A stretch of DNA of 64,000 nucleotides from DATKAS01 sp963773315 (GCA_963773315.1 CAVZAF010000010.1:222201-286200); one strand, 5' to 3'. Counted from the first letter of the stretch, positions 7,937-17,438 are shown. A program made the numbers and translations. Notes: a model not told the origin generated them from the letters alone.

Positions 7937-8676
7937 GCGAGACGGCCCTGAGCGTCACGATCCTGGGCTGCTCGGGCACCTACGCGGGGCCGGGTGGCGC
8001 GTGCAGCGGCTACCTCGTGCGTGGCGGCGCCACGACGGTGTGGGTCGACACCGGTCCCGGCACGCTCGGCAACCTCCAACAGCACGTCGACATCACCGCG
8101 CTCGACGCGGTCGTCGTGAGCCACAGCCATCCGGATCACTGGGGCGAGCTCGGTGTGCTCCGCAACGCGCTGAAGTACGGCTTCCAGGTCGAAGGCCTGC
8201 CGGTCTACTCGACGTCGGCGGTGCGAGAGCTCGTCGACATCGTGTGCGGCGACTCGTCCGAGCCGACGTTTCGGTGGGGGATCATCGCCGACGGCGATCG
8301 CATCACGATCGGTGACCTCGAGTTCGCGTTCAGCGAGACCGATCATCCGGTCGAGACGCTCGCGATGCGCATCAGCTCGGACGGCAAGTCGATGCTGTAC
8401 TCAGCCGACACCGGGCCGGAGTGGTCGCTCGAGGCGCTCGGCCACAACGCAGACCTCGCGGTGTGCGAAGCGACGTTGCTCGTCGAGACCGAGGGCACGG
8501 CGCCGCACCTCTCCGCACGACAGGCCGGCATCTCGGCGAGGGACGCGCGTGTGCGGCAGCTGGTGGTCACTCACTTCTGGCCGACCTCTGATCCGAGGCG
8601 CCACGAGGATGAGGCGGCCGAGGAATTTGGTCGTAGGGTCGGCGTGGCGGTGCCCGGCAAGACGTTCACCGCATGA
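7927..8676 (+). CDS. Beta-lactamase-fold phosphodiesterase (Rv1339 family)
   Basis: A 249-residue metallo-beta-lactamase-fold protein of the RNase Z-like branch. The metal motif is H66-S-H68-P-D70-H71 (SHSHPDHW), with a later Asp in YSADTGP and a C-terminal VVTHFWP histidine. Synteny with Rv1339, reported as an atypical cAMP phosphodiesterase, makes cyclic-nucleotide hydrolysis the best guess. An in-frame GTG at 7819 inside murI is rejected because the ATG at 7927 gives the normal N-terminus and overlaps the murI stop by ten bases. Confidence 0.85.
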   Translation: MELSETALSVTILGCSGTYAGPGGACSGYLVRGGATTVWVDTGPGTLGNLQQHVDITALDAVVVSHSHPDHWGELGVLRNALKYGFQVEGLPVYSTSAVRELVDIVCGDSSEPTFRWGIIADGDRITIGDLEFAFSETDHPVETLAMRISSDGKSMLYSADTGPEWSLEALGHNADLAVCEATLLVETEGTAPHLSARQAGISARDARVRQLVVTHFWPTSDPRRHEDEAAEEFGRRVGVAVPGKTFTA

Positions 8677-8685
8677 GGAGCATGC

Positions 8686-10035
8686 ATGCCCAGACCTGAT
8701 GGCCGCGCGGTGGACGAGCTGCGCCCGATCACCTTCGAGCGCGATTACACCGAGATGGCGTCTGGGTCGGCGCTGGTGTCGTTCGGACGCACTCGGGTGC
8801 TGTGCACCGCCTCGGTCGACGAGGACACCCCGCGCTGGATGCGGGGGACCGGCAAGGGCTGGGTCACGGCCGAGTACTCGATGCTCCCCGGCTCTTCGCC
8901 GGAGCGGATCGAACGCGAGGCGGCGAAGGGGCGGGTGTCGGGCCGTACGCAAGAGATCCAGCGGCTCATCGGCCGTTCCCTGCGCGCCGTCACCGACATG
9001 CGAGCGCTCGGCGAGCGCCAAGTGATCATCGACTGCGACGTCCTCCAGGCTGATGGAGGCACGCGCACCGCATCGATCTGCGGCGGCTACCTCGCGCTGC
9101 ACGATGCCGTCAGCCGCCTCGTGCAGACAGGTGCGATCAAGCAGCACCCGATCACCGAGCGATGCGCAGCGATCTCGGTCGGCATCGTGAACGGTGAGCC
9201 CGCGCTCGACCTTCCCTATGTGGAGGACTCGACCGCGGAGGTGGACATGAACGTGGTGATGATCTCGTCGGGCCGGTTCGTCGAGGTCCAAGGGACCGCC
9301 GAGGGGATCGCGTTCTCGCGGAGCGAGCTCGACGTCCTCCTCGGGCTCGCCGAGAAGGGCATCCGCGAGATCTTCGCGTTGCAGGACGAGCTGCTCTCCG
9401 ATCCCCCCCACGCGGTGACGGCGCCTCGAGAGGCGCCACTTGTGACGGTCGTCCTCGCAAGCGCGAACGCCGACAAGGCCAAGGAGATCCTCGAGATCGT
9501 CGCACCGCTCGGGATCGAGGTGCTGCCGCGTCCGGCGTCGGTGCCCGACGTCGACGAGACCGCCGACACCTTCGAGGGCAACGCTCGCCTGAAGGCGACG
9601 GCGATCGCGGCCGTAGCCGGGTTGCCCGCGCTCGCCGATGACACGGGCCTCGAGGTCGACTTCCTGGGTCGCGCGCCTGGTGTCCACACGGCTCGCTACG
9701 CGGGTGTCGACGCCACCTATGCCGACAATGTCGCGCTGCTGCTCGAGTCGCTCAAGGCCGTCCCGTTCGAGCAGCGAACGGCGCGCTTCATCACCGTCGC
9801 CATGGTGTGCTGGCCAGATGGTCGGGAGATCGTCGCCGAAGGTTTCGTGCGGGGCCACATCGCGCTCGAGTCGCGCGGCGAGCGGGGCTTCGGCTACGAC
9901 CCGGTGTTCATCCCAGACGAGGGTGACGGCCGCACGTTCGCCGAGATGTCTCTGCCGGAGAAGCACGAGCTGTCGCACCGCGGGCGCGCGTTGCGTGCGC
10001 TCGCTGCTGAGCTCGCCCCGTTCACCAGCTCCTGA
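8686..10035 (+). CDS. RNase PH joined to RdgB/HAM1 purine NTP pyrophosphatase
   Basis: One 449-codon frame carries two housekeeping enzymes. Residues 1 to about 240 are RNase PH, the phosphorolytic 3' tRNA-trimming exonuclease (start PRPDGRAVDELRP, active-site loop TAEYSMLPGSS). Residues from about 252 are RdgB, which hydrolyses dITP and XTP (VVLASANADK, then ADDTGLEVDFLGRAPGVHTA). The join lies just after seven consecutive C at 9403-9409. With one C fewer, rph would end at TGA 9416-9418 and rdgB would start at the overlapping GTG 9415, the common two-gene form. So the fusion may be real or a sequence error. GAGGAG at 8675-8680 supports the ATG at 8686. Confidence 0.85.
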   Translation: MPRPDGRAVDELRPITFERDYTEMASGSALVSFGRTRVLCTASVDEDTPRWMRGTGKGWVTAEYSMLPGSSPERIEREAAKGRVSGRTQEIQRLIGRSLRAVTDMRALGERQVIIDCDVLQADGGTRTASICGGYLALHDAVSRLVQTGAIKQHPITERCAAISVGIVNGEPALDLPYVEDSTAEVDMNVVMISSGRFVEVQGTAEGIAFSRSELDVLLGLAEKGIREIFALQDELLSDPPHAVTAPREAPLVTVVLASANADKAKEILEIVAPLGIEVLPRPASVPDVDETADTFEGNARLKATAIAAVAGLPALADDTGLEVDFLGRAPGVHTARYAGVDATYADNVALLLESLKAVPFEQRTARFITVAMVCWPDGREIVAEGFVRGHIALESRGERGFGYDPVFIPDEGDGRTFAEMSLPEKHELSHRGRALRALAAELAPFTSS

Positions 10036-11032
10036 GGTCGATCGCCCAGGTGTCGATCACGTCGTCGCCGTTCACGATGTGCACCCGCTCGTGCAGAGCC
10101 ATCGTCGGGTCGACGTGCGCGGGCAGCACCTTGACATGATCGCCGACGCGGAGGCTGCGCAACGAGCTCGACGCCTCCGGCGCGAAGGTCACATGCTCGT
10201 CGGAGCAGAACCAGACCTTCGCTCCGTCGATCGACGGGTCGCCGTGGTCCATCCCGAGCGACTTCAGACCCGCATCGCACACCATCCACTTCTCGGAGAC
10301 CGAGATGACGGTGGTCCACACTGACAGTGCCTGGCGGAAGGGAAGTCCGAGCCGCGCGTAGTAAGTGTCCATCAGCGCGTAGGACCCGGCCTGGATCTCG
10401 TTCGCCCACCGGTGCAGGTCGTAGGTGCCGGTGCCGCCGGCCGACGTGACCTCGCCGCCGACAAGGTCGTGCGCGGCCTGGAGCCTGGCCATGCACTCCT
10501 CGACTTGCGCGGCGCGATCCGCACGGTCGACGACGGGCATGAGGTGGCCCTCGTAGCCCATGACGCCGCGGACGCCGAGGCCCTTGGCCCGCGCGTGGTC
10601 GGCGAGCTGTCCGGCGTCGTCGGGGTCGCACCCGCACCGCGGCAGCCCGACGTTGACGTCGATGAGCACCTCGCGGATGCCCGCCGCGGCCGCGGCGTCG
10701 ATCGTCGCTTCACTGTCGACCGCAACCGTGACGCGGGCGTCGGCAAGCGCAGCCATCGCGCGAAGCCGTTGCGGGTCGACGCACTCGTTGGCAAGCAAGA
10801 GGTCTTCGCCGAGGCCCGCCTTCGCCATGCCGGTCACCTCGAGTGGCGTCGCGCAGGTGAACGAGCGGTGGCCCGAGGCGAGCTGCTCGGCCGCCAGCGT
10901 GGTGCACTTGTGCGCCTTCACGTGCGGACGGCAACGGCTGCCCGGAAGTGCGGCCGCCATCGCGGCGAGGTTGTGCTGCAGATCGGACGATTCGACGATC
11001 AGTGCGGGGGTCTGGAGGTCGGAGAGGCGCAC
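10022..11032 (-). CDS. D-threonine aldolase / D-serine dehydratase-like PLP enzyme (DSD1 family)
   Basis: A 336-residue fold-type III PLP protein with an alanine-racemase-like N-terminal barrel. The PLP lysine is K39 in RPHVKAHK, and GYEGHL and SAGGTGTYDL are the usual phosphate-binding blocks. The C-terminal metal-binding pair appears in LPAHVDPTMALH (His and Asp, where D-threonine aldolase has H-x-C or H-x-D). Members split or dehydrate D-threonine, D-serine or related hydroxy amino acids. The start is a GTG 12 bases after the upstream MFS gene, so the two may be co-transcribed. The 3' end overlaps the convergent rph/rdgB gene by 14 bases. Confidence 0.85.
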   Translation of the reverse strand: MRLSDLQTPALIVESSDLQHNLAAMAAALPGSRCRPHVKAHKCTTLAAEQLASGHRSFTCATPLEVTGMAKAGLGEDLLLANECVDPQRLRAMAALADARVTVAVDSEATIDAAAAAGIREVLIDVNVGLPRCGCDPDDAGQLADHARAKGLGVRGVMGYEGHLMPVVDRADRAAQVEECMARLQAAHDLVGGEVTSAGGTGTYDLHRWANEIQAGSYALMDTYYARLGLPFRQALSVWTTVISVSEKWMVCDAGLKSLGMDHGDPSIDGAKVWFCSDEHVTFAPEASSSLRSLRVGDHVKVLPAHVDPTMALHERVHIVNGDDVIDTWAIDLRSW

Positions 11033-11043
11033 GAGCGCCGACG

Positions 11044-12288
11044 CTAATCCGCGACCGCCGCGGTCGCGATCAGCGACTCGTCGGGCGCGCGGAGCGTCTT
11101 GGTGATGACGAGGTAGAGGACACCCCACGCGATCTCGACGAACGCGAGTCCGACCATCGTCGGCGCGACGCCGATCGTCCCCGACAGCCACCCCGCGAGC
11201 GCGAGTGAGATGCTCATCGACACGGTCACGAGCGCGAAGTCGGCCGCGAAGATGCGGCCTCGCAACGCGTCGGGGGTCACGACCTGGAGGCCATAGGTCG
11301 AGAACGTCCACTGGCAGCCGCCGCCGAGGTGCGCGATCAGCACGAGGATCGCGGCAGTGATGATCCCCGGTGCGAAGGGCACGAACCCGTACGCGACGCC
11401 GTACACGATCGACGCGACGCCGCACGCGAGCAGCAGACCGTGCACGCCGCGCTTCGCGATTCGGTTCGCGAGCAGTGGCCCGGCGACGACACCCAGCCCG
11501 CGCATCGTCAGGAGGAGGCCGGTGCCGTTGTCGCCGGTGTGGAACGTCTGGGTTGCGAGCACTGCGAGCAGACCGACGACGCCGGTGCCGAGGCCGAACC
11601 CGGCCTTCGAGCCGAGGAGTGCGAGCACTTGTGGTCGGTGCCATGCGTAGCGCAGCGCGTCCGCGGTGTCGCTGAGCGGCCGCATCCGCTGCGATCTGTC
11701 GGGCTCGGTGCCGGGCTCGCGCATCGGCCTTCTCACGCTGAAGATCAGCGCGCCGGCTACCAGGAAGCTGACCGCGTCGGCGATGAACGAAGCGTCGCGC
11801 CCGAACAGCACCGTGAAGCCGGCGCCGAGCGCGGCGCCGATCGCGAGCATCGCTCCCCACGTCGACGCCATCAGTGCCGTCGCGAGCGGCAGATCAGCCT
11901 TGTCCACGAGGTTCGGCAGCGCAGCGTTCGATGCAGGTGCGAAGAATGCGCCGAGCAGCGAGATCATCCCCTGCGCGACGAAGGCCATCCACACACGGCC
12001 GGGGCCGATGAGCAAGAACCCGAGCGCGGCGACCGACTGCACCGACGACGCGAGCACGAGGACCTTGCGCCGGTCGAAGCGGTCAGCGACCGTCCCCGCG
12101 AGCGGCGTGACGAAGAACGCCGGAAGGCTTTGCGCAACGAACACCATCGCGGCGGCGAAGCTCGAGTCGGTGAGGTCGAGCACGAGGCCGAGTACCGCGA
12201 CGGTCGCGAACCAGTCGCCCATGTACGAGATGACCTGCGCGGTGAACACCGTGCGGAAGTCGCGGTTCCGTCGGAGCAAGGACAGCAT
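11044..12288 (-). CDS. MFS transporter (enterobactin-exporter/MFS_3 type)
   Basis: A 414-residue integral membrane protein with about 12 hydrophobic segments and the MFS motif between helices 2 and 3 (GTVADRFDRRKVLV). The layout resembles the EntS/MFS_3 exporters. A second-half repeat, GPLLANRIAKRGVHG, marks the helix 8-9 loop. It is most likely a proton-driven exporter of a small molecule, but the substrate is unknown. It lies immediately upstream of the DSD1-type gene on the same strand, which suggests a joint role in amino acid handling (inference). Confidence 0.85.
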   Translation of the reverse strand: MLSLLRRNRDFRTVFTAQVISYMGDWFATVAVLGLVLDLTDSSFAAAMVFVAQSLPAFFVTPLAGTVADRFDRRKVLVLASSVQSVAALGFLLIGPGRVWMAFVAQGMISLLGAFFAPASNAALPNLVDKADLPLATALMASTWGAMLAIGAALGAGFTVLFGRDASFIADAVSFLVAGALIFSVRRPMREPGTEPDRSQRMRPLSDTADALRYAWHRPQVLALLGSKAGFGLGTGVVGLLAVLATQTFHTGDNGTGLLLTMRGLGVVAGPLLANRIAKRGVHGLLLACGVASIVYGVAYGFVPFAPGIITAAILVLIAHLGGGCQWTFSTYGLQVVTPDALRGRIFAADFALVTVSMSISLALAGWLSGTIGVAPTMVGLAFVEIAWGVLYLVITKTLRAPDESLIATAAVAD

Positions 12289-12327
12289 GGGAAAGACCCA
12301 GGGTAACGGCGCGTCCCGGCGGGGAGG

Positions 12328-14740
12328 TCAGGCCTGAGGCACCCAGACCAGGGCGATGTCGACGAGCTTCACGTCGGTCTTCTCGAGCGGCACCGTCATC
12401 GTGTCGATCGCCGCGGCGGCCGCGTCGGCCTCGGCGTGCACCTCGGCGAGGTCGGCTTCGAACTCGTGCTCGAGGTCGGCGAGCGCGTCTTGCTTCTCGT
12501 CGGCGCGGTTCTTCGCGCTGTCGAGGCGCTTGTTGGCCGTCGATGCCCTTCCTTGGCTGCGAGAGATCGACCGGCTCATGGTTCGCACGCTGCTCCTGCC
12601 GCCGAGGAAGCCGCCGAGCAGGTCGCCGACCGCGCCCACGACCCCGTCGTTCCGCGCGGCCTTCGCTTGCGACTCGTGCACCCCGACCTGGTCTTGCGCG
12701 GCGGCGAGCGCAGCGCGGGCCTTGTCGTACTTCGGCGCGTACTTGTCTCGCACCGATGCGAGCTTCTGATCGGCGAGCGCGTCGGCCGCCTCACCGCAAC
12801 GTTGCGCGAACTGCTCCGGCGTCTCGCCGACACGTGAGTAGAGCTTGAGCTTCGCGTTGCGCTGGATCTCGATCGTCCGCGTGCGCACGAGCTGGTCGAC
12901 GAGGTTGCGCTGCAGTGAGGTCCAGTAGGTCTTCGTGCCGACCGGCGCCTCAGGCAGCACATACTGCGCGGCCGGTGGCGCTGCCGTCACGAGGTTGCGC
13001 TCGTCGTAGTCCACCGCGATGGCGGCGGACGGGTCGGGGCTCGTCGGCAACGGGCACAGCACCGCCTCCCACTCCTCGGACTGCCGGAGCCCTGCCTTGT
13101 CATCGTCGAAGAGGAGGGTGACCCTCGCGACTGCTGCGGCGACGAGGCGTGACCCGCCGGGCACCGCGCCGACCTGCGACGCCCAAGGAGTGGCGGGGTC
13201 GAGGTAGCGGATCGGGATGCTGTCGGCGACCTTCGGTGCAACCGGCGACGCGTCGGCTGGGGGCGCGGGGCTGGGCGCAGCGGACGGCGAGCCGGGAGGA
13301 GGCAGCGTCGCAGCGACCGCGCCCGGGGCCGGCGGGGGTAGCGACTCGGGCGCATCGTGGGGAGTGAGCGACGCGATCTGCTCGCGCGTCAGAGGGCCGC
13401 GGAGGTACGCCATCGCCCAACGCGTTGTGAACACCGTTGGCTGATCGACGCCCGCTCGTCGCAACACGAACTCACGCTTGGCGAGTCCGCTGATCGTGTT
13501 GCCCAGCGCGTTGATGTCGACGCCGCCCCCCGCCGCGGACATCCCATCGAGCAGGCGCTTCTTGTCTTGCTCGGTCTGCAGTCGACCGACCATCCAGGTG
13601 CCGGCGTTCGAGATCGCCTTGTAGTCGAGGTCGACCGGGTTCTGGGTCGAGAGGACGAGCCCGACACCGAATGCCCGCGCTTGCTTCAGCAACGTGAGGA
13701 TCGGTTTCTTCGACGGTGGCTCCGCGGTCGGCGGCGCGTATCCCGCGACCTCGTCCATGTAGACGAGCGCGCGCAGGTCGGTCGTGCCGCTCTGCCGGCG
13801 CATCCACGTGACGAGCTTGCCCAGGAGGAGAGATACGACGAATTGGCGCTCGGCGTCGGAGAGGTGCGCGATGGTGACGATCGCCGCCGCCGGCTTGCCG
13901 TCGTCGGTCTTCAAGAGCCGATCGATGTCGAACGGCACGCCTCGAGCCCACGCGGCGAACGACGGCGACGCCAGCAGCCCGTTCAGCCGTCAGCGCGAGT
14001 GCAGTGCGATCGGACGGCGGGAAGAACGTGTCGAGATCGAAGACACCGAGCTTGCGGATCGGCGGCGACTGCACCTGCCCGACGAGTGTGGCGAGGTCGA
14101 GGTCGCGTCCCGTGCTCCACGAAGCCGCGACGATGTTCGACAGCAAGATGTGCTCGCGACTCGACAGCGGATCTGCGTCGATGTCGACGAGTCCGAGGAG
14201 ACCCGAGACGAATCCCTCGACCTCGTCGCCGATCGTCTCGGCATCGGCACCTTTCGGTGCTTGCAAGGAGCCCACGAGGTTGAGCGGCACCCCCGATGTG
14301 GAGCCGGGTGTGTAGATCGTCATCCCGACCCTGCTGCGGAGGGCGGCGATGCGCTCGGGAGCGACGCCCCATGACGCGAGCCCGTCGCGCCACTTCGTCG
14401 CCTCTTGCTCTGCGAACGCGTCGGGCGTCGATCCTGCCCGCTGCGCGTCACCATCGTTGATCCACGGGCGGAAGTCGGACGGCCGCAGCTCGGGGAACGT
14501 CAGCGCGAGGTTCGTGAGGTCGCCCTTCGGATCGATGATGAGCGCAGGCACGCCCGACAGCAGCGCTTCTTCGAGGAGCACGACACCGAGGCCGGTCTTG
14601 CCCGAGCCGGTCATGCCGACGATCACGCCGTGGGTGGTGAAGTCGCTCGCCGCGAGCATGAGAGGCTTCCCGTCGCGGGAGTTCGTCGCCGCGTCGATCT
14701 GCTCGCCGATGTAGAGCTGGCCGTTCGGAACGTCCGTCAT
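12328..14740 (-). CDS. HerA/FtsK-like ATPase with coiled-coil C-terminus (frameshifted)
   Basis: An ATPase of about 803 codons in the HerA/DUF87-type group, which pump or bind DNA. The N-terminal half has the P-loop GMTGSGKT (residues 42-49) and IIDPKGDL. The second half has ALVYMDEV as Walker B and LVLSTQNPVDLD, then a long Ala/Lys/Asp-rich coiled coil around an SxSRSQGR segment. The frame changes by one base near 13987: LALT runs directly into LNGLLASPSFAAWARGVPFD in the next frame. This looks like a single extra base in a GG pair. No NurA-type nuclease is next to it. It diverges from the aldo/keto reductase. Confidence 0.8.
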
Positions 14741-14748
14741 CGACCCCG

Positions 14749-14758
14749 ACGGTAACTT
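14749..14758. promoter_or_regulatory. Bidirectional promoter with overlapping -10 elements (ATPase / AKR)
   Basis: TACCGT on the minus strand (14754-14749) lies eight bases before the ATPase ATG at 14740. TAACTT on the plus strand (14753-14758) lies eight bases before the ATG at 14767. They share two bases, as in the smpB/JAMM gap. Confidence 0.45.
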
Positions 14759-14766
14759 GGCGGGCG

Positions 14767-15804
14767 ATGCGGCTCCGCACTCTGGGCGACAGCGACCTCC
14801 GCGTCTCGGAGATCGCCCTGGGATCGTGGCTGACGTTCGCCGTCGGCGTCGATCAATCGACCTCCGAGGCGTGCGTGCGCCGCGCCCTCGACCTCGGGAT
14901 CAACTTCATCGACACGGCCAACGCCTACGGGCGAGGGGCCGCGGAGACCTTCCTCGGCAGCACCCTTCAGAGCGTCGACCGCGATTCCTACGTCCTTGCG
15001 ACGAAGGTGTTCTTCCCGATGTCCGCCACCGATCGCGGGTTGAGCGCGCCGCAGATCCGCAAGCAGCTCGACGCCTCGTTGCAGCGGCTGCGCACCGATC
15101 ACGTCGACCTCTACCAGTGCCACCGCTACGACCCCGAGACGCCGCTCGAAGAGACGATGGAGGCGCTCACCGCCGCGGTGCAAGCGGGCAAGACCCGCTA
15201 CATCGGGTTCAGCGAGTGGTCGCCGAAGCAGATCCGCGCCGCGCTCGAGCTCAGCGGTGTCGAGCGCTTCGTGTCGAGTCAGCCGATGTACTCGATGTTG
15301 TGGCGCCGGCCGGAGAAGGAGCTGTTCGGCCTCTGCGCGGACAACGGCATCGGTCAGATCGTCTTCTCCCCGCTCGCGCAGGGTGTGCTCACGGGCAAGT
15401 ACGCGCCTGGCCAGCCGCCACCGCCGGGCTCTCGCGCCGCGAGCGAGGAGATGGGCGGGTTCATCGGCAACTTCACCACCGACGCCGTGCTGACGACTGT
15501 GCAGCTGCTGGGCCCGATCGCCGATGACCTCGGCCTGTCGCTCGCACAGCTCGCACTCGCGTGGATCCTTCGCAAGCCTGAGGTCACCTCCGCGATCGTC
15601 GGCGCGTCTCGCCCCGATCAGCTGGACGAGACGGCCGCCGCGTCGGGCGTCACGCTCGACGACGCGACGCTCGCGGGTCGACGAGGTGTTGGCCGGGGGC
15701 AGCGAGCGGTGATGAGCGCGCTGCGCGACGCCGACCCCACCATCCGGCAAGACGTCGACATGATGAGCGACACCGACGAGGCGAGGACGCATGCTCACAC
15801 CTGA
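14767..15804 (+). CDS. Aldo/keto reductase (3' end probably frameshifted)
   Basis: An NADPH-dependent aldo/keto reductase of the potassium-channel beta-subunit / YajO-like branch, a TIM-barrel enzyme. FIDTANAYGRGAAE contains the catalytic Asp and Tyr, ATKVFFP the Lys, DLYQCHRYDP the His, and SPLAQGVLTGKY plus VGASRPDQL bind the cofactor. Near 15676 (GCGGGTC) a one-base shift restores the family C-terminus VDEVLAGGSER with a stop at 15712. In the frame as given, 30 unusual residues follow and the stop moves to 15804, overlapping the next gene. The native end is therefore probably 15712. Confidence 0.85.
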   Translation: MRLRTLGDSDLRVSEIALGSWLTFAVGVDQSTSEACVRRALDLGINFIDTANAYGRGAAETFLGSTLQSVDRDSYVLATKVFFPMSATDRGLSAPQIRKQLDASLQRLRTDHVDLYQCHRYDPETPLEETMEALTAAVQAGKTRYIGFSEWSPKQIRAALELSGVERFVSSQPMYSMLWRRPEKELFGLCADNGIGQIVFSPLAQGVLTGKYAPGQPPPPGSRAASEEMGGFIGNFTTDAVLTTVQLLGPIADDLGLSLAQLALAWILRKPEVTSAIVGASRPDQLDETAAASGVTLDDATLAGRRGVGRGQRAVMSALRDADPTIRQDVDMMSDTDEARTHAHT

Positions 15805-16669
15805 CATCGTCGAGACGTTCAAGCGCGATGGCTACGTGGTCGTTCCCGACTTGCTGTCGGCCGCAGAGATCGAGTCCTTCGAGGCCGTCGTGACCGGCGC
15901 GGTGCGTCGCCGTCGGGAGGGCATCGAGATCGCGCCGTTGGTCGAGCGGAGCCGCTACCAGCAGTCGTTCATCCAGTGCATGAACCTGTGGGAGGACGAC
16001 GCCGATGTCGCGCGGCTGACCTTCCACCAACGCATCGGCCAAGCCGCCGCCGAGCTGCTCGAGGTCGACGCCATCCGCCTCTGGCACGACCAGGCGCTCT
16101 ACAAGGAGGCGGGCGGGCGCGAGACGGACGCGCACCAGGACCATCCCTACTGGCCGATCGCCGAGACCGCATCGGTGACGGCATGGATCCCGCTCGTCGG
16201 TTCCACGCTCGCGTCGGGTGCGATGGGCTACGTGCCTGGGAGCCACCTCATCGGCATGCGCAAGTTCATCAACATCTTCTTCGGCGAGCCCGAAGACATC
16301 CTCGCCGACCCTGAGGTCCGCGGGATCGAGCCCGTGTTCGTCGAGGTGCCCGCCGGATCGGTGGCGTTCCACCACGGGCTGACCGTGCACCTCGCGAAGC
16401 CGAACACGACCGACCGCGACCGGGCGGTCCACACGATCATCTACTTCCCGGACGGCAGCACTCGCGGCTACCCGTTCGCGCACTTCAGCGTCGATCGAGG
16501 CTCGATCGCGGTCGGCGAAGTCATCGACAGCGATGCGACTCCCATCGCGTGGCCGCGTCCGGCTGATGAGCCGATCCCGCCGTTGCCTGCCGTGCCGCTC
16601 CAGATCGGCGGCCCCATCGCCGCCTCGAAGATCATCGAGCCGTCGGCGCTGCCGCGGGCTTCGGGCTGA
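15791..16669 (+). CDS. Phytanoyl-CoA dioxygenase family protein
   Basis: A 292-residue Fe(II)/2-oxoglutarate-dependent oxygenase. The metal ligands are H115-x-D117 (DAHQDHPY) and a distal His (FHHGLTVHLAKPN, likely H200), with R211 nearby for 2-oxoglutarate. Such enzymes hydroxylate fatty acyl-CoAs, ectoine or secondary metabolites. No ectoine cluster is present, and the neighbouring reductase suggests a lipid or small-molecule oxidation step. The ATG overlaps the end of the preceding reading frame. Confidence 0.85.
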   Translation: MLTPDIVETFKRDGYVVVPDLLSAAEIESFEAVVTGAVRRRREGIEIAPLVERSRYQQSFIQCMNLWEDDADVARLTFHQRIGQAAAELLEVDAIRLWHDQALYKEAGGRETDAHQDHPYWPIAETASVTAWIPLVGSTLASGAMGYVPGSHLIGMRKFINIFFGEPEDILADPEVRGIEPVFVEVPAGSVAFHHGLTVHLAKPNTTDRDRAVHTIIYFPDGSTRGYPFAHFSVDRGSIAVGEVIDSDATPIAWPRPADEPIPPLPAVPLQIGGPIAASKIIEPSALPRASG

Positions 16670-16687
16670 GCATTCAGCCCGGAGGAG

Positions 16688-16769
16688 TGCGGGCGGAGGG
16701 ACTCGAACCCTCACGGATCGCTCCACCGGGACCTAAACCCGGCGCGTCTGCCAATTCCGCCACGCCCGC
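16688..16769 (-). tRNA. tRNA-Leu (anticodon UAG)
   Basis: The minus strand folds as a cloverleaf. The acceptor arms GCGGGCG and CGCCCGC pair perfectly, the anticodon stem is CCGGG/CCCGG around the loop TTTAGGT (anticodon UAG, reading CUN leucine codons), and the T arm contains GGTTCGAGTCC. The long variable arm and discriminator A at 16688 are as expected for leucine. CCA is not encoded. Confidence 0.95.
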
Positions 16770-16804
16770 GGCGCTGTGAGGACGGTACCCGGCGATGCGG
16801 CCGG

Positions 16805-16810
16805 TAGCCT
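16805..16810 (+). promoter_or_regulatory. Candidate -10 element of clpP
   Basis: TAGCCT ends seven bases before the ATG at 16818, and no ribosome-binding site lies between them, fitting a leaderless transcript. Confidence 0.45.
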
Positions 16811-16817
16811 CCGACAC

Positions 16818-17420
16818 ATGGATCAGCGCGACCTCTTCACTCCTGCCGCGCAGCAGGAGGGAACCGCCCTCGAGCGGATGGACATCTACAACCGCCTGCT
16901 CAGGGAACGCATCGTCTTCCTCGGCACCGACGTGAACGACGACATGGCGAACTTCATCACCGCGCAGCTCTTGTACCTCGAGGGCCAGGATCCCGAGAAG
17001 GACATCTGGCTGTACATCAACTCGCCTGGCGGCTCGATCACCGCGGGCATGGCGATCTACGACACGATGCAGTTCATCCGCAGCGACGTCGCGACGATCT
17101 GCATGGGGCTCGGCGCGTCGATGGGTCAGTTCCTGCTGTCGGCCGGCGCGGCCGGAAAGCGCTACGCGTTGCCGCACGCGCGGATCATGATGCACCAGCC
17201 CTCCGGTGGCATCCGCGGGCCGGCGTCCGACATCGCCATCCAGGCCGAGCAGCTCGCGTACATCAAGCGACTGATGGCCGAGCGCACCGCGTTCCACACC
17301 GGGCAAACGGTCGAGCAGGTCGAGCTCGACTCAGAGCGCGATCGCTGGTTCACCGCAGAGCAGGCCAAGGAGTACGGCCTGATCGATCATGTCATCCTCA
17401 AGCGCGGCGAGGTCATGTGA
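16818..17420 (+). CDS. clpP: ATP-dependent Clp protease proteolytic subunit
   Basis: A 200-residue serine peptidase that forms the ClpP barrel and works with ClpX, ClpC or ClpA. The triad is Ser101 (GLGASMGQ), His126 (IMMHQPSGG) and Asp175 (ERDRWF), and YINSPGGS matches the substrate-binding loop. An upstream in-frame GTG at 16776 is rejected because the ATG at 16818 gives the normal N-terminus and sits behind a TAGCCT hexamer. Only one copy is visible. Actinobacteria usually have two, so a partner should lie elsewhere. clpX is not adjacent. Confidence 0.95.
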   Translation: MDQRDLFTPAAQQEGTALERMDIYNRLLRERIVFLGTDVNDDMANFITAQLLYLEGQDPEKDIWLYINSPGGSITAGMAIYDTMQFIRSDVATICMGLGASMGQFLLSAGAAGKRYALPHARIMMHQPSGGIRGPASDIAIQAEQLAYIKRLMAERTAFHTGQTVEQVELDSERDRWFTAEQAKEYGLIDHVILKRGEVM

Positions 17421-17438
17421 CTGCTGCGAGCCTGACCC

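Noticed and set aside
15713..15790. Separate 30-codon ORF after the aldo/keto reductase
   Set aside because: It is the continuation of the reductase frame past a likely one-base error and has no features of its own.
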